Assembly: GCA_963966185.1 (NCBI GenBank)
Contig: CAWZYM010000126.1
Location: 360,001-424,000 of the forward strand
Source of the DNA: Rhabditoides inermis
Taxonomy: Eukaryota > Nematoda > Chromadorea > Rhabditida > Rhabditidae
Length of the DNA stretch: 64,000 bases
Direction of reading: 5' to 3'
Below, in pieces: positions 36,941 through 50,603 of the stretch (within the stretch, counting starts at the first letter, position 1; each line of letters opens with the position of its first letter). The position numbers and the translations under genes are program-made. The notes beneath the pieces were generated by a model, which was given only the letters and a program-made list of their open reading frames with translations, searched no databases and was not told the DNA's origin.

Positions 36941-37239
36941 GTCTTTTTCTTGTCTATTCTCACATCACCGCATCGGTGACAACAATTTTCTAGAGACAGT
37001 ACTATGGCACCTTTTATCTACTCTTCTACTCTCACGTCTGCAGCAGTCACTGCCACTTTCAATATACAGTGTCTCTCTTCTCTCTCTTCTCTCTCTCTCT
37101 GTCTTTTTCTTGTCTCACGTCTCTGCATCGGTGACAACAATTATCTAGAGACAGTACTATGACACCTTTTATCTACTTTTCTACTCTCACGTCTGCAGCA
37201 GTCACTGCCACTTTCAATAGACAGTTATGTCTACTCTCC

Positions 37240-37302
<63 letters not shown>

Positions 37303-37440
37303 GTCTTTTTCTTGTCTATTCTCACATCACCGCATCGGTGACAACAATTTTCTAGAGACAGTACTATGGCACCTTTTATCTACTCTTCTACTCTCACGTC
37401 TGCAGCAGTCACTGCCACTTTCAAAAGACAATTATGTGAA
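35882..37440. repeat. CT-expanded derivative of the 64-bp satellite
   Basis: Recurring blocks of CTAGAGACAGTACTATGGCA, CTTCTACTCTCACGTCTGCA and GCATCGGTGACAACAA are separated by long (CT)n tracts. The blocks line up with the 64-bp minisatellite unit, so this looks like that satellite with CT tracts expanded inside it. Repeated almost identically at 49186-50745. Confidence 0.85.
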
Positions 37441-37832
37441 AACAACTTTTTAATACTACTCTCTTCTGTCTACTGTCTACTCTTCCTGCTGTCTAATCTC
37501 TTACGTTCTAAAAAATATAATTCGACCGCCTGTGCTTGCCAAATGACATGTAAGGTGAACTCGATTCTCACCTCACCTCACTTCCACTCGACACTGTACT
37601 GCATCAATAAGCGGAATTTCAGGCTCAATTTGTTCAAGTAATGAACTCAAAACCTATGTAGTTTCAACTAACAAAAAGAAAACAGTCCATATTTCTATAT
37701 CACGTCTACAATGACTTCGAGATGACACAGCTGAAAGAAAATAAGCCGGCTGGCGCGCCCTAACTCGTTGTGCGCATGTCTGAAGTAACTTGATAGAGTT
37801 TAAAATTGGATTGATCTTCACAAAACATAATA
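37441..37832 (+). mobile_element. Core of hairpin module 2, left of the palindromic insert
   Basis: Contains TGACATGTAAGGTGAACTCG and TTCTCACCTCACCTCACTTC, shared by all modules of this kind. The core resumes at 40384. Confidence 0.75.
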
Positions 37833-40383
37833 CTGTCCCGATCACAAGCTTTGACCATTCGGCCGTGACGTCACGGCCCGGGCCGTGACATAGCGTGACA
37901 TTGATTATATATCGTTATCTGATCAAACTAAAAATAAACCAATAACACCAATAAATTCAGCATGCATGATTTGCCCGGAATGCACATTTCAATCCCATTT
38001 TCATCATTCAAATTGACACCCGGGTGTCCATGTGAGAAACACAATTCAGCTTGAAAAGAAGCCGCTATGATTGAAGTCACATTAAGTATAGATAAACAAA
38101 CTTCTGGATTTATACCTTATCTATATATTGTTGATCTGTATACAAAATATCATAGTAAAGTTTATTTCATTCATCGAGATATTTCGATGCAAAGTGGCTG
38201 TTTCAAATTGACATCTTTCGATCCATACATATTTCACTGGCTCAATGACGTCCAATCGAATTGGGAACTGCACCACTGAACAGCCCATGTTTCACTCCAT
38301 CTTATTATAATGTTGTTTCAGCTTTTCGTTTTCATGATTTTCGCTATATTTCACACTCGAGTCTTGTTTCGAGAACCCGGTGCGAGAGGGGAGGGGGCGG
38401 GGCGTAGAGGAGTCGCGTCTCTCTGGCTGTGCCCTGCCACAGGCGGGCGAGACTGCGACGCGATAACATATCTGACTTCCCCACTTTAACTTCATGAATT
38501 CAAAATTTATCAATCTGCAATTGTTATCAGTTTGTCACAAAGATTTAGAGCTTCAAAAAGAGGTCTCATAAGAATATAAGCAACTAACACCATGAAGTCC
38601 ACGCTTTCAGACTAGTCTCGTTTGCGCACGGCGTTATTTGAGAAACCAGCTACGATTTTTGTTGCACTGTTTTTGTCTCGTTGAGACAAGTAAAATGACA
38701 TCTTATTTTTGAAATTTGGACCATTTTGAACACATCCAGGAATTGCCACCCGGACTAATTGCCAGTTAAAGATAAGTGAATGCGCAAATCTACCTTCAAC
38801 TCCCTCTTTTATGGCACTTTCCCTTTGGCAAAATGTCGGGTCTTGGCATCAAGCCACGTCATGCCTCCCTTCGCCCCGCTCTCACATGGGTACTGTACTC
38901 ACAAAACCATGGTGGCGTGTTTTTAAAATCAGCGAAGATTTTTATTGCACTGTTTTTGTCTCGTTGAGACAAGTAAAATGGCATCTTATTTTTGAAATTT
39001 GGACCATTTTGAACACATCCAGGAATTGCCACCCGGACTAATTGCCAGTTAAAGATAAGTGAATGCGCAAATCTACCTTCAACTCCCTCTTTTATGGCAC
39101 TTTCCCTTTGGCAAAATGTCGGGTCTTGGCATCAAGCCACGTCATGCCTCCCTTCGCCCCGCTCTCACATGGGTACTGTACTCACAAAACCATGGTGGCG
39201 TGTTTTTAAAATCAGCGAAGATTTTTATTGCACTGTTTTTGTCTCGTTGAGACAAGTAAAATGGCATCTTATTTTTGAAATTTGGACCATTTTGAACACA
39301 TCCAGGAAATGCCACCCTGACTTAGTACCAGTTCAAGATGAGTGACTGTGTGGCGGCGTGGTTTGATGCCAAGACCCGACATTTTGCCAAAGGGAAAGTG
39401 CCATAAAAGAGGGAGTTGAAGGTAGATTTGCGCATTCACTCATCTTTAACTGGCAATTAGTCCGGTTGGCAATTCCTGGATGTGTTCAAAATGGTCCAAA
39501 CTTCAAAAATAAGATGTCATTTTACTTGTCTCAACGAGACAAAAACAGTGCAACAAAAATCGTAGCTGGTTTCTCAAATAACGCTGTGCGCAAACGAGAC
39601 TGGTCTGAAAGCGTGGACTTCATGGTGTTAGTTGCTTGTGTTCTTATGAGACCTCTTTTTGAAGCTCTTAATGTTTGTGACAAACTGAGAACAATTTCAG
39701 AGCGATAAATTTTGAATTCATGAAGTTAAAGTGGGGAAGTCAGATATTTTATCGAGTCGCAGTCTCGCCCGCCTGTGGCAGGGCACAGCCAGAGAGACGC
39801 GACTCCTCTACGCCCCGCCCCCTCCCCTCTCGCACCGGGTTCTCGAAACAAGACTCGAGTGTGAAAACATAGCGGAAATCATGAAAACGAAAAGCTGAAA
39901 CAACATTATAATATGATGGAGTGAAACATGGGCTGTTCAGTGGTGCAGTTCCCATTTCGATCGGACGTCATTGAGCCAGTGAAATATGTACGGATCGAAA
40001 GATGTCAAATTGAAACAGCCACTTTGCATCGAAATATCTCGATGAATGAAATGAACTTTACTATGATATTTAATATACAGATCAACAATATATAGATAGG
40101 TATAAATCCAGAAGTTTGTTTATCTATATTCAATGTGACTTCAATCACAGCGGCTTCTTTTCAAGCTGAATCGTGTTTCTCACATGGACACCCGGGTGTC
40201 AATTTGAATGATGAAAATGGAGATTGAAATGTGCATTCCGGGCAAATCATGCATGCTGAATTTATTGGTGTTAGTGGTTTATTTTTAGTTAAATCAGATA
40301 ACGATATATAATCAATGTCACGCTATGTCACGGCCCGGGCCGTGACGTCACGGCCGAATGGTCAAAGCTTGTGATCGGGACAG
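37833..40383. mobile_element. 2,551-bp giant palindromic (foldback) element
   Basis: Arms 37833-38858 and 39358-40383 (1,026 bp each) are near-perfect inverted copies. The outer ends read CTGTCCCGATCACAAGCTTT and its complement. Flanked by TA (37831-37832 and 40384-40385). The uninterrupted site at about 51122-51140 has a single TA, proving insertion. Subterminal GACGTCACGGCCCGGGCCGT is itself palindromic. No transposase frame of credible length. Confidence 0.92.
38655..39320. repeat. 283-bp direct repeat at the centre of the palindrome
   Basis: Copies start near 38655 and 38938 with a partial third from 39221. The phrase GAATGCGCAAATCTACCTTC occurs at 38778 and 39061. It spans the end of the left arm and the loop. 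Confidence 0.85.
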
Positions 40384-41231
40384 TATATTGACTGAACTTG
40401 TCATGAAACACTTTCCTTGTCTTTTAGAACCTCAAACTCGTCGTTTCGTGGAAATTATTAGTTGAAGCTACAAATTTTGTCTTTTTTTCAACTGACTCAA
40501 TCCATTATTGTTATATATAGACATAATCCTATCAAAAAAGACACAACTGAGTGGATATGGGTCAGTGATTGCGAATGCCAACTATTCGATATCGATCATT
40601 TGACCTGGCGGCTGGCAGCGAGCAATCCGGTGGGCGCGAGCCCAGCAAGTAACGCGCGCTCAGAAAATGTCTAATACTGTATGAAGACAAAGTCCGATCG
40701 ATCTGAAACTTTGACAGAAGGGCTTTTTTGCCCATAAAAGCTTAAGTTTACAAATTGGACCCTCTATCTCGTCTGTACGAAAAGTCGATCATATTCGCCA
40801 TATTTGGTGACTTTTCAAAAAAGAAACCAGTTTCTATAATCTATTATACGTAATCTTTCTTCTATTCAATTTTTATAGAAATCGAAGATCATGAATTTTT
40901 GGTGCATTTTGGGTACATTCGCCTATTTGGGCATGAAGATGAGGTCACAGGCAGCTGGTATCGCGGCTATCGACTTTTTCTAGGTCGATTCACCTACTCT
41001 CCAAATTTGGTTCTAATTGAAGTATTTTGAAATTTTTCTCCATAGTTAAGAGATTAGGTGATAACTATGATCAGGAGATCGCTATTGACGAGATATTTGG
41101 AATTTTGCGATATTAGTATAAGAGAAAACTTTTTTGAAAAATTCAACAATTAGGATCGGTTTTGAAGAGAGATATCGATCCGGAAAGACAGACAGACAGA
41201 CACCATAGTAAAATTTAGTATGAAAGGGGGA
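40384..41231 (+). mobile_element. Core and 3' end of hairpin module 2
   Basis: Same order of conserved blocks as 34446-35842. Nearly identical to 51132-51979. Ends with CCATAGTAAAATTTAGTATG and then the hairpin. Confidence 0.8.
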
Positions 41232-41269
41232 CTAGCGCTCCGGCGCGCTGACGCGCGCCTCCGCGCTAG
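41232..41269. repeat. GC-rich terminal hairpin (module 2/3 junction)
   Basis: CTAGCGCTCCGGCGCGCTGA then CGCGCGCCTCCGCGCTAG. Confidence 0.85.
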
Positions 41270-42224
41270 ATCATGAAAATAAGAAGAATAGAATAGAAAC
41301 TCATAGAATAGAATAGAAACTCAAGTTTTTGTTATGATCAATAATACTGTGTTTTTTATTTTACAATTTTATAACATTTTGAGTGAAACTGGTTATTAAA
41401 GTAGAGAAGATTAGTCGATTGATGTATTGATTGCACTGATAATGTGGTCTAGAGGCGATGCAATAATAATAATACCTGGTCTGCAAGTGCTTTGGTTAGC
41501 TGCCGCGTACCTCTGTTGTACAAGTCAGTAGACCTATGTATATTTTTGAATTTGAATGTCCTCGCGCATACAGAAAGAGAACCCGCACGGTGCCGCGCGC
41601 TCCCGCTATCAATATCTATGAATACATAGATCAATGATAATCATTATACATTTTTTTCTGAACTATACTTACTTTTGCCTATGAAAACTCTCTCTCTCAT
41701 CTCCCCCTCTCTCTCTCTCTCTCTCTCTGCTTCCTCTCTCTCTTTCTCTGCTCTCTCTCTCTCTCTCTTTTCTCTTTCTTTCTCTCTCTTTCTCCTCGTA
41801 TTTCTTTTAGTTATAATGCTACGAAAACAGAGAGCTTTGCTACTGCAACCTCTCGCCCTCTTTTATTCTCGCATTCTCTCTCTCTCTTTCTCTCTCTGTC
41901 TCTCTCTATCTCTCCCTTCCCTTTTTTATCTAACTCTTCCTTTTTTCCCTCTTCCTCAGTAAAACTTTTGCTTGGACATGGAGCTTTCGCTGCCGGACAG
42001 CGAGATTTTGATGTTTTTTTTAACCGGATACTGAAAGCAAAATTGAGGACGTGGCTATGTATATTTTTGAATTTGAATGTCCTCGCGCATACAGAAAGAG
42101 AACCCGCACGGTGCCGCGCGCTCCCGCTATCAATATCTATGAATACATAGATCAATGATAATCATTATACATTTTTTTCTGAACTATACTTACTTTTGCC
42201 TATGAAAACTCTCTCTCTCATCTC

Positions 42225-42267
<43 letters not shown>

Positions 42268-43748
42268 TTCCTCTCTCTCTTTCTCTGCTCTCTCTCTCTC
42301 TTTTCTCTTTCTTTCTCTCTCTTTCTCCTCGTATTTCTTTTAGTTATAATGCTACGAAAACAGAGAGCTTTGCTACTGCAACCTCTCGCCCTCTTTTATT
42401 CTCGCATTCTCTCTCTCTCTTTCTCTCTCTGTCTCTCTCTATCTCTCCCTTCCCTTTTTTATCTAACTCTTCCTTTTTTCCCTCTTCCTCAGTAAAACTT
42501 TTGCTTGGACATGGAGCTTTCGCTGCCGGACAGCGAGATTTTGATGTTTTTTTAACCGGATACTGAAAGCAAAATTGAGGACGTGGACTACAGCCGAGGA
42601 CGTAAACTCAACTATCTGCAAAGTTTCATACAAATTGGTTTAGTATGAATCAAGTCATGAACGCGGAACTAATCAAAATCGCAAAAGAAATGCGAGGGCG
42701 CGCGCATCTTTTGATAATTGGACAATATGTTCCTCACACCGTAACCAATAACGCTGAATTTTGCAGGTACGCTCTTTTTGTTGAAACTATTTGTTGAACG
42801 TATTTACGGAAAATGAAGCTAAGATGTTTCTTAGATGAGACACGTTCGCTGCGATCAGCAACAAAATCGATTACTTTCGTCGTTTTTCTTCGAATTATAG
42901 GCAATGAGTGTAATTGGAGAGTAATCACGAAGTGGACTGCGTCCTGAAGTAATATGTAAACTTTCTGAAAAACATCACGCAAATCGGTCAAGTAAAAACG
43001 GAGATATGCCCGTGGACACACAAGAAAAGGTGCAAAAGTGTCTATTTTTGGTGGTTTTCGACCATAAATAGAGGTAATGAAAGCAAAATTGAGAACTGTC
43101 ACAAAGTGTACTGCATCAGAAGACGTAAACTCAACTATCTTATGAGTTTCATGCAAACTGGTTCTGTATGAATCGAGTTATGACCGCGGAAATACTAAAA
43201 ATCGCAAAAGTGAGGCGAGAGCGCGCGCGCGGCTCTTGCTAATTTGGCTATATTTGCCTTACAACGTAACCAATGATGATGAAACTTGCAGGTTAGTGAC
43301 AGAACTATTTGTTGAAAGTAATTACAGAACAAGAAGCGAAACTGTTTCTTAGGTGAGAAGCTTTTGCAGCGGACAGCACCAAAATCGGCGAATTTTGAGG
43401 TTTTTCTACCAAATATAGGCAATGAGTGTAATTGGAGAGTATACACAAAGTGGACTGCATCCTGAAGTACTATGTAAACTTTTCGCAAAGTTTGACGCAA
43501 ATCGGTTCGGTAGAAACGGAGTTATGCCCGCGGACACACAAGAAAAAGTGCAAAAGTGACCATTTTTGGTGGTTTTTTGACCAAATATGGACGTAGAGGA
43601 GGAGTTGAGAGGTGCCTGAATTTTGTCGTCGTCCTTGCAAAAGAATACAACTTTCTACCAAGTTTAATGTGAATCGGTTGAGTTTGAAGCTAGTTATGAC
43701 TCTGGAATGACGGACAGAGACAATAGGACATTTTAGTAGAAAAGGCGA
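41270..43748. mobile_element. Hairpin module 3 with 521-bp tandem duplication
   Basis: About 41534-42054 is repeated at 42055-42592 (phrase CTCGCGCATACAGAAAGAGA in both), differing mainly by CT-tract length. The rest has three diverged blocks with phrases such as CAAAGTGGACTGC and GCAAATCGGT. The 3' end reads GACGGACAGAGACAATAGGA, a variant of the common CCATAG end block, before the hairpin. Confidence 0.7.
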
Positions 43749-43785
43749 CTAGCGCTCCGGCGCGCTGTCGCGCGCCTACGCACTA
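43749..43785. repeat. GC-rich terminal hairpin (module 3/4 junction)
   Basis: CTAGCGCTCCGGCGCGCTGT then CGCGCGCCTACGCACTAG. Confidence 0.85.
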
Positions 43786-44215
43786 GGTATACGAAAAAGA
43801 AAATAGAAGAATAGTTCGTCTTGCATGTTTGATAGTTGATTGCTCTCCTCTTGCGAAGTAACATATACTCTGCGCCAGAGCGATAGTTTTCGATCTACCT
43901 CGCTTGCATTTCGAAATACGGTGCCATAACCGTCTCTCTTGTTTTGCGCGCTATTGCCAAGCGCTGACTCTCCGTCTTCCCCACCGCGCGCAACTTATTG
44001 CGAGCATAGAACTATACACGCAAGGGTTGTAGTTGAAATGTTCAAGTTCTTTGTAGTTTGTATATGTAGCTTAATTTTTTGTCTTTTCTAACTATCTCTC
44101 CTACTTCTTTTTCACCTATTTCATGTTTCACAGATGTACACCGCCACATCTCTTTCTCCTCTACACTGTTCCGTCTACTTTCCATCCTATCTCCCTCCTC
44201 CTTCCCCCCCCGCCC

Positions 44216-44247
<32 letters not shown>

Positions 44248-44854
44248 TTCTCTCTCTCTCTCTGCCCTCGACACAGTTCTACTTTCCCCTATCTCTCCTC
44301 TCTCTCTTCTCCCTCTACCACTGTCTCCCTATCTCTTTCTCTCTTTCTCTTTCTCTCTCAGTATTATGTTCTCTAGAAACAGTATTATGTTGACAGAGTA
44401 GACAATAGATTCTCTATTGTCTACTCTGTCAACTTTCTAGAGACAATACTAATACTACATATGCTCTTGTTTGTCTACTGCATCATTTTCTTTCAATGTG
44501 ACACAAACTTTCTAGAGACATTACTATGTTTTCTTCTGTCTACTTCCACCTTTCGTCACCTTTTCCACTCTTACTTTCACATCTGCAGTAATCACTATCA
44601 CTGCGATTTTCGAAAGACAGTTTTGTCTACTCTCCCTTCTCTCTCCTTTTTTCTTTCTCCTACCTTCTCTCTCTCTCTCACCATCTTTCTCTCTCTTGTC
44701 TATTCTCACGTCTCCGCATCGGTGACAACAATTTTCTAGAGACAGTACTATGGCACCTTCTGTCTACTCTTCTACTCTCACGTCTACAGCAGTCACTGCG
44801 ACTATGGAGAGACAGTTATGCCTATTCTCCCTCCTTTCTCCCTCCTTTCTCATC

Positions 44855-44946
<92 letters not shown>

Positions 44947-45133
44947 CCAATCTCACGTCTTCGCAGCGGTGACAACAACATTCTAGAAAAAGTAAAAAGT
45001 ACTATGTTACCCTCTGTCTACTCTTCTACTCTCACGTCTGCAGCAGTCACTGCGACTTTCGAGAGACAGTTATGCCTACTCTCTCTCTCTTCCCACCTTC
45101 TCCTCCCTCCTCTCTCTCTCTCTCTTTCTCTCT

Positions 45134-45174
<41 letters not shown>

Positions 45175-45250
45175 TCTGTCTTTCTCTTGTCTATTCTCAC
45201 GTCTCTGCATCGGTGACAACAACTTTCTAGAGACAGTACTATGGCACCTT
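43786..45250. repeat. CT-rich region of hairpin module 4
   Basis: Same mixture of 64-bp-satellite blocks (CTAGAGACAGTACTATGGCA, CTCACGTCTGCAGCAGTCAC) and (CT)n tracts as at 35882-37440, but diverged and shorter. The leading 260 bp are unrecognised. Confidence 0.75.
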
Positions 45251-48200
45251 CTGTCTACTCTTCTATTCTCACATCTGCAGTAGTCACTGCGACTTTCGAG
45301 AGACAGTTATGTAAAAACTTTTTAACAGAAAGTACTAATCTCTTATCTACTGTCTTCTTTCCCTACTGTCTACTCTCTCACGTTCTGAAAATATAATTTG
45401 ATCGCCTGTGCTTGCCAAATGACATGTAAGGTGAACTCAATTCTCACCTCACCTCACTTCCACTCGACACTGTACTGCATCGAACAGCGGAATTTCAGGC
45501 TGAATATGTACAAGAGTACAGGTGATAAACTCAAAACTTACTTTCAACTGAAAAAATATACAGTACACAGTTCTATATTACGTCTACAATGACTTCGAAA
45601 AAAGAAGCCGGCTGGCGCGCCCTAACACGTTGTGCGTACGTGTGAAGGAGTTTGAAACAGTTTGAGGTTGATTTGATCGTTAGAAAACACTATCTATTGA
45701 CGTCTAGAAACATTTTACTTAACTTTCAATCTTCAACGTTTCGTTTTGTCAAAGTTATTCGTTGAAGATATAAATTTTTGTCTTTTTCCACTGACTCAAT
45801 TCAATCTTGTTATATTTAGACATATTCCTATCAAAAAAAGACACAACTGAGTGGATATGGGTCAGTGATTGCGAATACCAACTATTCGTTATCGATCGGT
45901 TGACCTGGCGGCTGGTAGCGAGCAAGCCGGTGGGCGCGACCCCAGCAAGTAACGCGCGCTCAGAAAATGTCTAATACGGTATGAAGGCGAAGTCCGATCG
46001 ATCTGAAATTTTGACAGAAGGGCTTTTTTGCCCATGAAAGCTTAAGTTCACAAATTGGACACTCTATCTCGTCTGTACGAAAAGTCGATCATATTTGCCA
46101 TAGTTGGTGACTTTTCAAAAAACTGTCTACTCTTCTATTCTCACATCTGCAGTAGTCACTGCGACTTTCGAGAGACAGTTATGTAAAAACTTTTTAACAG
46201 AAAGTACTAATCTCTTATCTACTGTCTTCTTTCCCTACTGTCTACTCTCTCACGTTCTGAAAATATAATTTGATCGCCTGTGCTTGCCAAATGACATGTA
46301 AGGTGAACTCAATTCTCACCTCACCTCACTTCCACTCGACACTGTACTGCATCGAACAGCGGAATTTCAGGCTGAATATGTACAAGAGTACAGGTGATAA
46401 ACTCAAAACTTACTTTCAACTGAAAAAATATACAGTACACAGTTCTATATTACGTCTACAATGACTTCGAAAAAAGAAGCCGGCTGGCGCGCCCTAACAC
46501 GTTGTGCGTACGTGTGAAGGAGTTTGAAACAGTTTGAGGTTGATTTGATCGTTAGAAAACACTATCTATTGACGTCTAGAAACATTTTACTTAACTTTCA
46601 ATCTTCAACGTTTCGTTTTGTCAAAGTTATTCGTTGAAGATATAAATTTTTGTCTTTTTCCACTGACTCAATTCAATCTTGTTATATTTAGACATATTCC
46701 TATCAAAAAAAGACACAACTGAGTGGATATGGGTCAGTGATTGCGAATACCAACTATTCGTTATCGATCGGTTGACCTGGCGGCTGGTAGCGAGCAAGCC
46801 GGTGGGCGCGACCCCAGCAAGTAACGCGCGCTCAGAAAATGTCTAATACGGTATGAAGGCGAAGTCCGATCGATCTGAAATTTTGACAGAAGGGCTTTTT
46901 TGCCCATGAAAGCTTAAGTTCACAAATTGGACACTCTATCTCGTCTGTACGAAAAGTCGATCATATTTGCCATAGTTGGTGACTTTTCAAAAAACTGTCT
47001 AATCTTCTATTCTCACATCTGCAGTAGTCACTGCGACTTTCGAGAGACAGTTATGTAAAAACTTTTTAACAGAAAGTACTAATCTCTTATCTACTGTCTT
47101 CTTTCCCTACTGTCTACTCTCTCACGTTCTGAAAATATAATTTGATCGCCTGTGCTTGCCAAATGACATGTAAGGTGAACTCAATTCTCACCTCACCTCA
47201 CTTCCACTCGACACTGTACTGCATCGAACAGCGGAATTTCAGGCTGAATATGTACAAGAGTACAGGTGATAAACTCAAAACTTACTTTCAACTGAAAAAA
47301 TATACAGTACACAGTTCTATATTACGTCTACAATGACTTCGAAAAAAGAAGCCGGCTGGCGCGCCCTAACACGTTGTGCGTACGTGTGAAGGAGTTTGAA
47401 ACAGTTTGAGGTTGATTTGATCGTTAGAAAACACTATCTATTGACGTCTAGAAACATTTTACTTAACTTTCAATCTTCAACGTTTCGTTTTGTCAAAGTT
47501 ATTCGTTGAAGATATAAATTTTTGTCTTTTTCCACTGACTCAATTCAATCTTGTTATATTTAGACATATTCCTATCAAAAAAAGACACAACTGAGTGGAT
47601 ATGGGTCAGTGCTTGCGAATACCAACTATTCGTTATCGATCGGTTGACCTGGCGGCTGGTAGCGAGCAAGCCGGTGGGCGCGACCCCAGCAAGTAACGCG
47701 CGCTCAGAAAATGTCTAATACGGTATGAAGGCGAAGTCCGATCGATCTGAAATTTTGACAGAAGGGCTTTTTTGCCCATGAAAGCTTAAGTTCACAAATT
47801 GGACACTCTATCTCGTCTGTACGAAAAGTCGATCATATTTGCCATAGTTGGTGACTTTTCAAAAAACTGTCTACTCTTCTATTCTCACATCTGCAGTAGT
47901 CACTGCGACTTTCGAGAGACAGTTATGTAAAAACTTTTTAACAGAAAGTACTAATCTCTTATCTACTGTCTTCTTTCCCTACTGTCTACTCTCTCACGTT
48001 CTGAAAATATAATTTGATCGCCTGTGCTTGCCAAATGACATGTAAGGTGAACTCAATTCTCAACTCACCTCACTTCCACTCGACACTGTACTGCATCGAA
48101 CAGCGGAATTTCAGGCTGAATATGTACAAGAGTACAGGTGATAAACTCAAAACTTACTTTCAACTGAAAAAAATATACAGTACACAGTTCTATATTACGT

Positions 48201-48738
48201 CTACAATGACTTCGAGAAAAGAAGCCGGCTGGCGCGCCCTAACACGTTGTGCGTACGTGTGAAGGAGTTTGAAACAGTTTGAGGTTGATTTGATCGTTAG
48301 AAAACACTATCTATTGACGTCTAGAAACATTTTACTTAACTTTCAATCTTCAACGTTTCGTTTTGTCAAAGTTATTCGTTGAAGATATAAATTTTTGTCT
48401 TTTTCCACTGACTCAATTCATTCTTGTTATATTTAGACATATTCCTATCAAAAAAGACACAACTGAGTGGATATGGGTCAGTGATTGCGAATACCAACTA
48501 TTCGTTATCGATCGGTTGACCTGGCGGCTGGTAGCGAGCAAGCCGGTGGGCGCGACCCCAGCAAATAACGCGCGCTCAGAAAATGTCTAATACGGTATGA
48601 AGGCGAAGTCCGATCGATCTGAAATTTTGACAGAAGGGCTTTTTTGCCCATGAAAGCTTAAGTTCACAAATTGGACACTCTATCTCGTCTGTACGAAAAG
48701 TCGATCATATTTGCCATAGTTGGTGACTTTTCAAAAAA
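45251..48738. repeat. 872-bp tandem repeat, exactly four copies
   Basis: Units start at 45251, 46123, 46995 and 47867 (CTGTCTA(C/A)TCTTCTATTCT) and differ at only a few bases. Each unit holds the second half of a satellite block plus most of the module core, so part of a module was amplified in place. Small Met-started frames repeat every 872 bp and are not genes. Confidence 0.95.
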
Positions 48739-49148
48739 TGAAACCAGTTTCTATGATCTATTGTACGTAATCTTTCTTCTATTCAATTTTTATAGAAATC
48801 GAAGATCATGAATTTTGGGTGCATTTTGGGTACATTCGCTTATTTGGGCATGAAGATGAGGTCACAGGCAGCTGGTATCGCGGCTATCGACTTTTTCTAG
48901 GTCGATTCACCTACTCTCCAAATTTGGTTCTAATCGAAGTATTTTGAAATTTTTCTCCATAGTTAAGAGATTAGGTGATAACTATGATTAGGAGATCGCT
49001 ATTGACGAGATATTTGGAATTTTGCGTACTGGGGTTTTGAAGAAACTTTTTAGAAGGAGTGAAGTGATAATACTGATTTTGAAGAAAGATAACCTTCCGG
49101 AAAGAAGGACAGACAGACACCATAGTAAATATTAGTATGCAAGGGGGA
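48739..49148 (+). mobile_element. 3' end of hairpin module 4
   Basis: Completes the core after the tandem array (ATCGAAGATCATGAATTTTG, CTCCATAGTTAAGAGATTAG), then CAGACACCATAGTAAATATT and the hairpin. Confidence 0.8.
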
Positions 49149-49185
49149 CTAGCGCTCCGGCGCGCTGTCGCGCGCCTCCGCACTA
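49149..49185. repeat. GC-rich terminal hairpin (module 4/5 junction)
   Basis: CTAGCGCTCCGGCGCGCTGT then CGCGCGCCTCCGCACTAG. Confidence 0.85.
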
Positions 49186-49607
49186 GGCATACAAGATACA
49201 AAAATATACAAAATAGAAAAATAGTTGCTTTTTGCGTAGAAACATGTATCTCTTTCAAGTTCTGTCTGTTTCAACTATCTCTCACCTCCTTTTTTCTTCT
49301 GTTTTCTTTCTAGTTTTCTCTATTTTCAACTCATTACTTCCTCTTCCCCCATATCTCTCCCCTACCTCTCTCTCCCCCTCTCTCTCTATCCCTCTCTCTC
49401 TCTCCCTCTCTACTCTCCTTCCTCTCTCCACCTCCGTCTCTCTCTTTTTCACTATTTTTTATCTCTATTCTCACGTCTCCGCAGCGGTGACAACAAACTT
49501 CTAGAGACAGTACTATGGCACCTTCTGTCTACTCTTCTACTCTCACGTCTGCAGCAGTCACTGCGACTATGGAGAGACAGTTATATTTCCTCTCCTTCCT
49601 CTCTCCT

Positions 49608-49649
<42 letters not shown>

Positions 49650-50011
49650 CCTTCTATTTTTCTCTCTCTCACTCTCTTGTCTTTTCTCACGTCTTTGCAT
49701 CGGTGACAACAATTGTCTAGAGACAGTACTATAGCACATTTTATCTACTCTTCTACTCTCACCTCTGCAGCATTCACTGCGACTTTAAATAGACAGTTAT
49801 GTCTACTCTCCCTCTTCTCTTCTTCTCTCTCTCTCTTCTCTCTCTCTCTTTCTCTTCCTTCTCTCTCTCTCTCTCTCTCACTCTCTTGTCTATTCTCACG
49901 TCTCTGCATCGGTGACAACAATTATCTAGTCACAGTACTATGACACCTCTTTATCTACTCTTCTACTCTCACGTCTGCAGCAGTCACTGCCACTTTCAAT
50001 ATACAGTGTCT

Positions 50012-50066
<55 letters not shown>

Positions 50067-50194
50067 TTTTCTTGTCTCACGTCTCTGCATCGGTGACAAC
50101 AATTATCTAGAGACAGTACTATGACACCTTTTATCTACTTTTCTACTCTCACGTCTGCAGCAGTCACTGCCACTTTCAATAGACAGTTATGTCT

Positions 50195-50247
<53 letters not shown>

Positions 50248-50546
50248 GTCTTTTTCTTGTCTATTCTCACATCACCGCATCGGTGACAACAATTTTCTAG
50301 AGACAGTACTATGGCACCTTTTATCTACTCTTCTACTCTCACGTCTGCAGCAGTCACTGCCACTTTCAATATACAGTGTCTCTCTTCTCTCTCTTCTCTC
50401 TCTCTCTGTCTTTTTCTTGTCTCACGTCTCTGCATCGGTGACAACAATTATCTAGAGACAGTACTATGACACCTTTTATCTACTTTTCTACTCTCACGTC
50501 TGCAGCAGTCACTGCCACTTTCAATAGACAGTTATGTCTACTCTCC

Positions 50547-50603
<57 letters not shown>

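Noticed and set aside
45398..48262. Four identical 64-residue ORFs
   Set aside because: They recur every 872 bp because the DNA unit is tandemly repeated. There is no domain, and the same frame is absent or disrupted in the module 2 and 5 versions.
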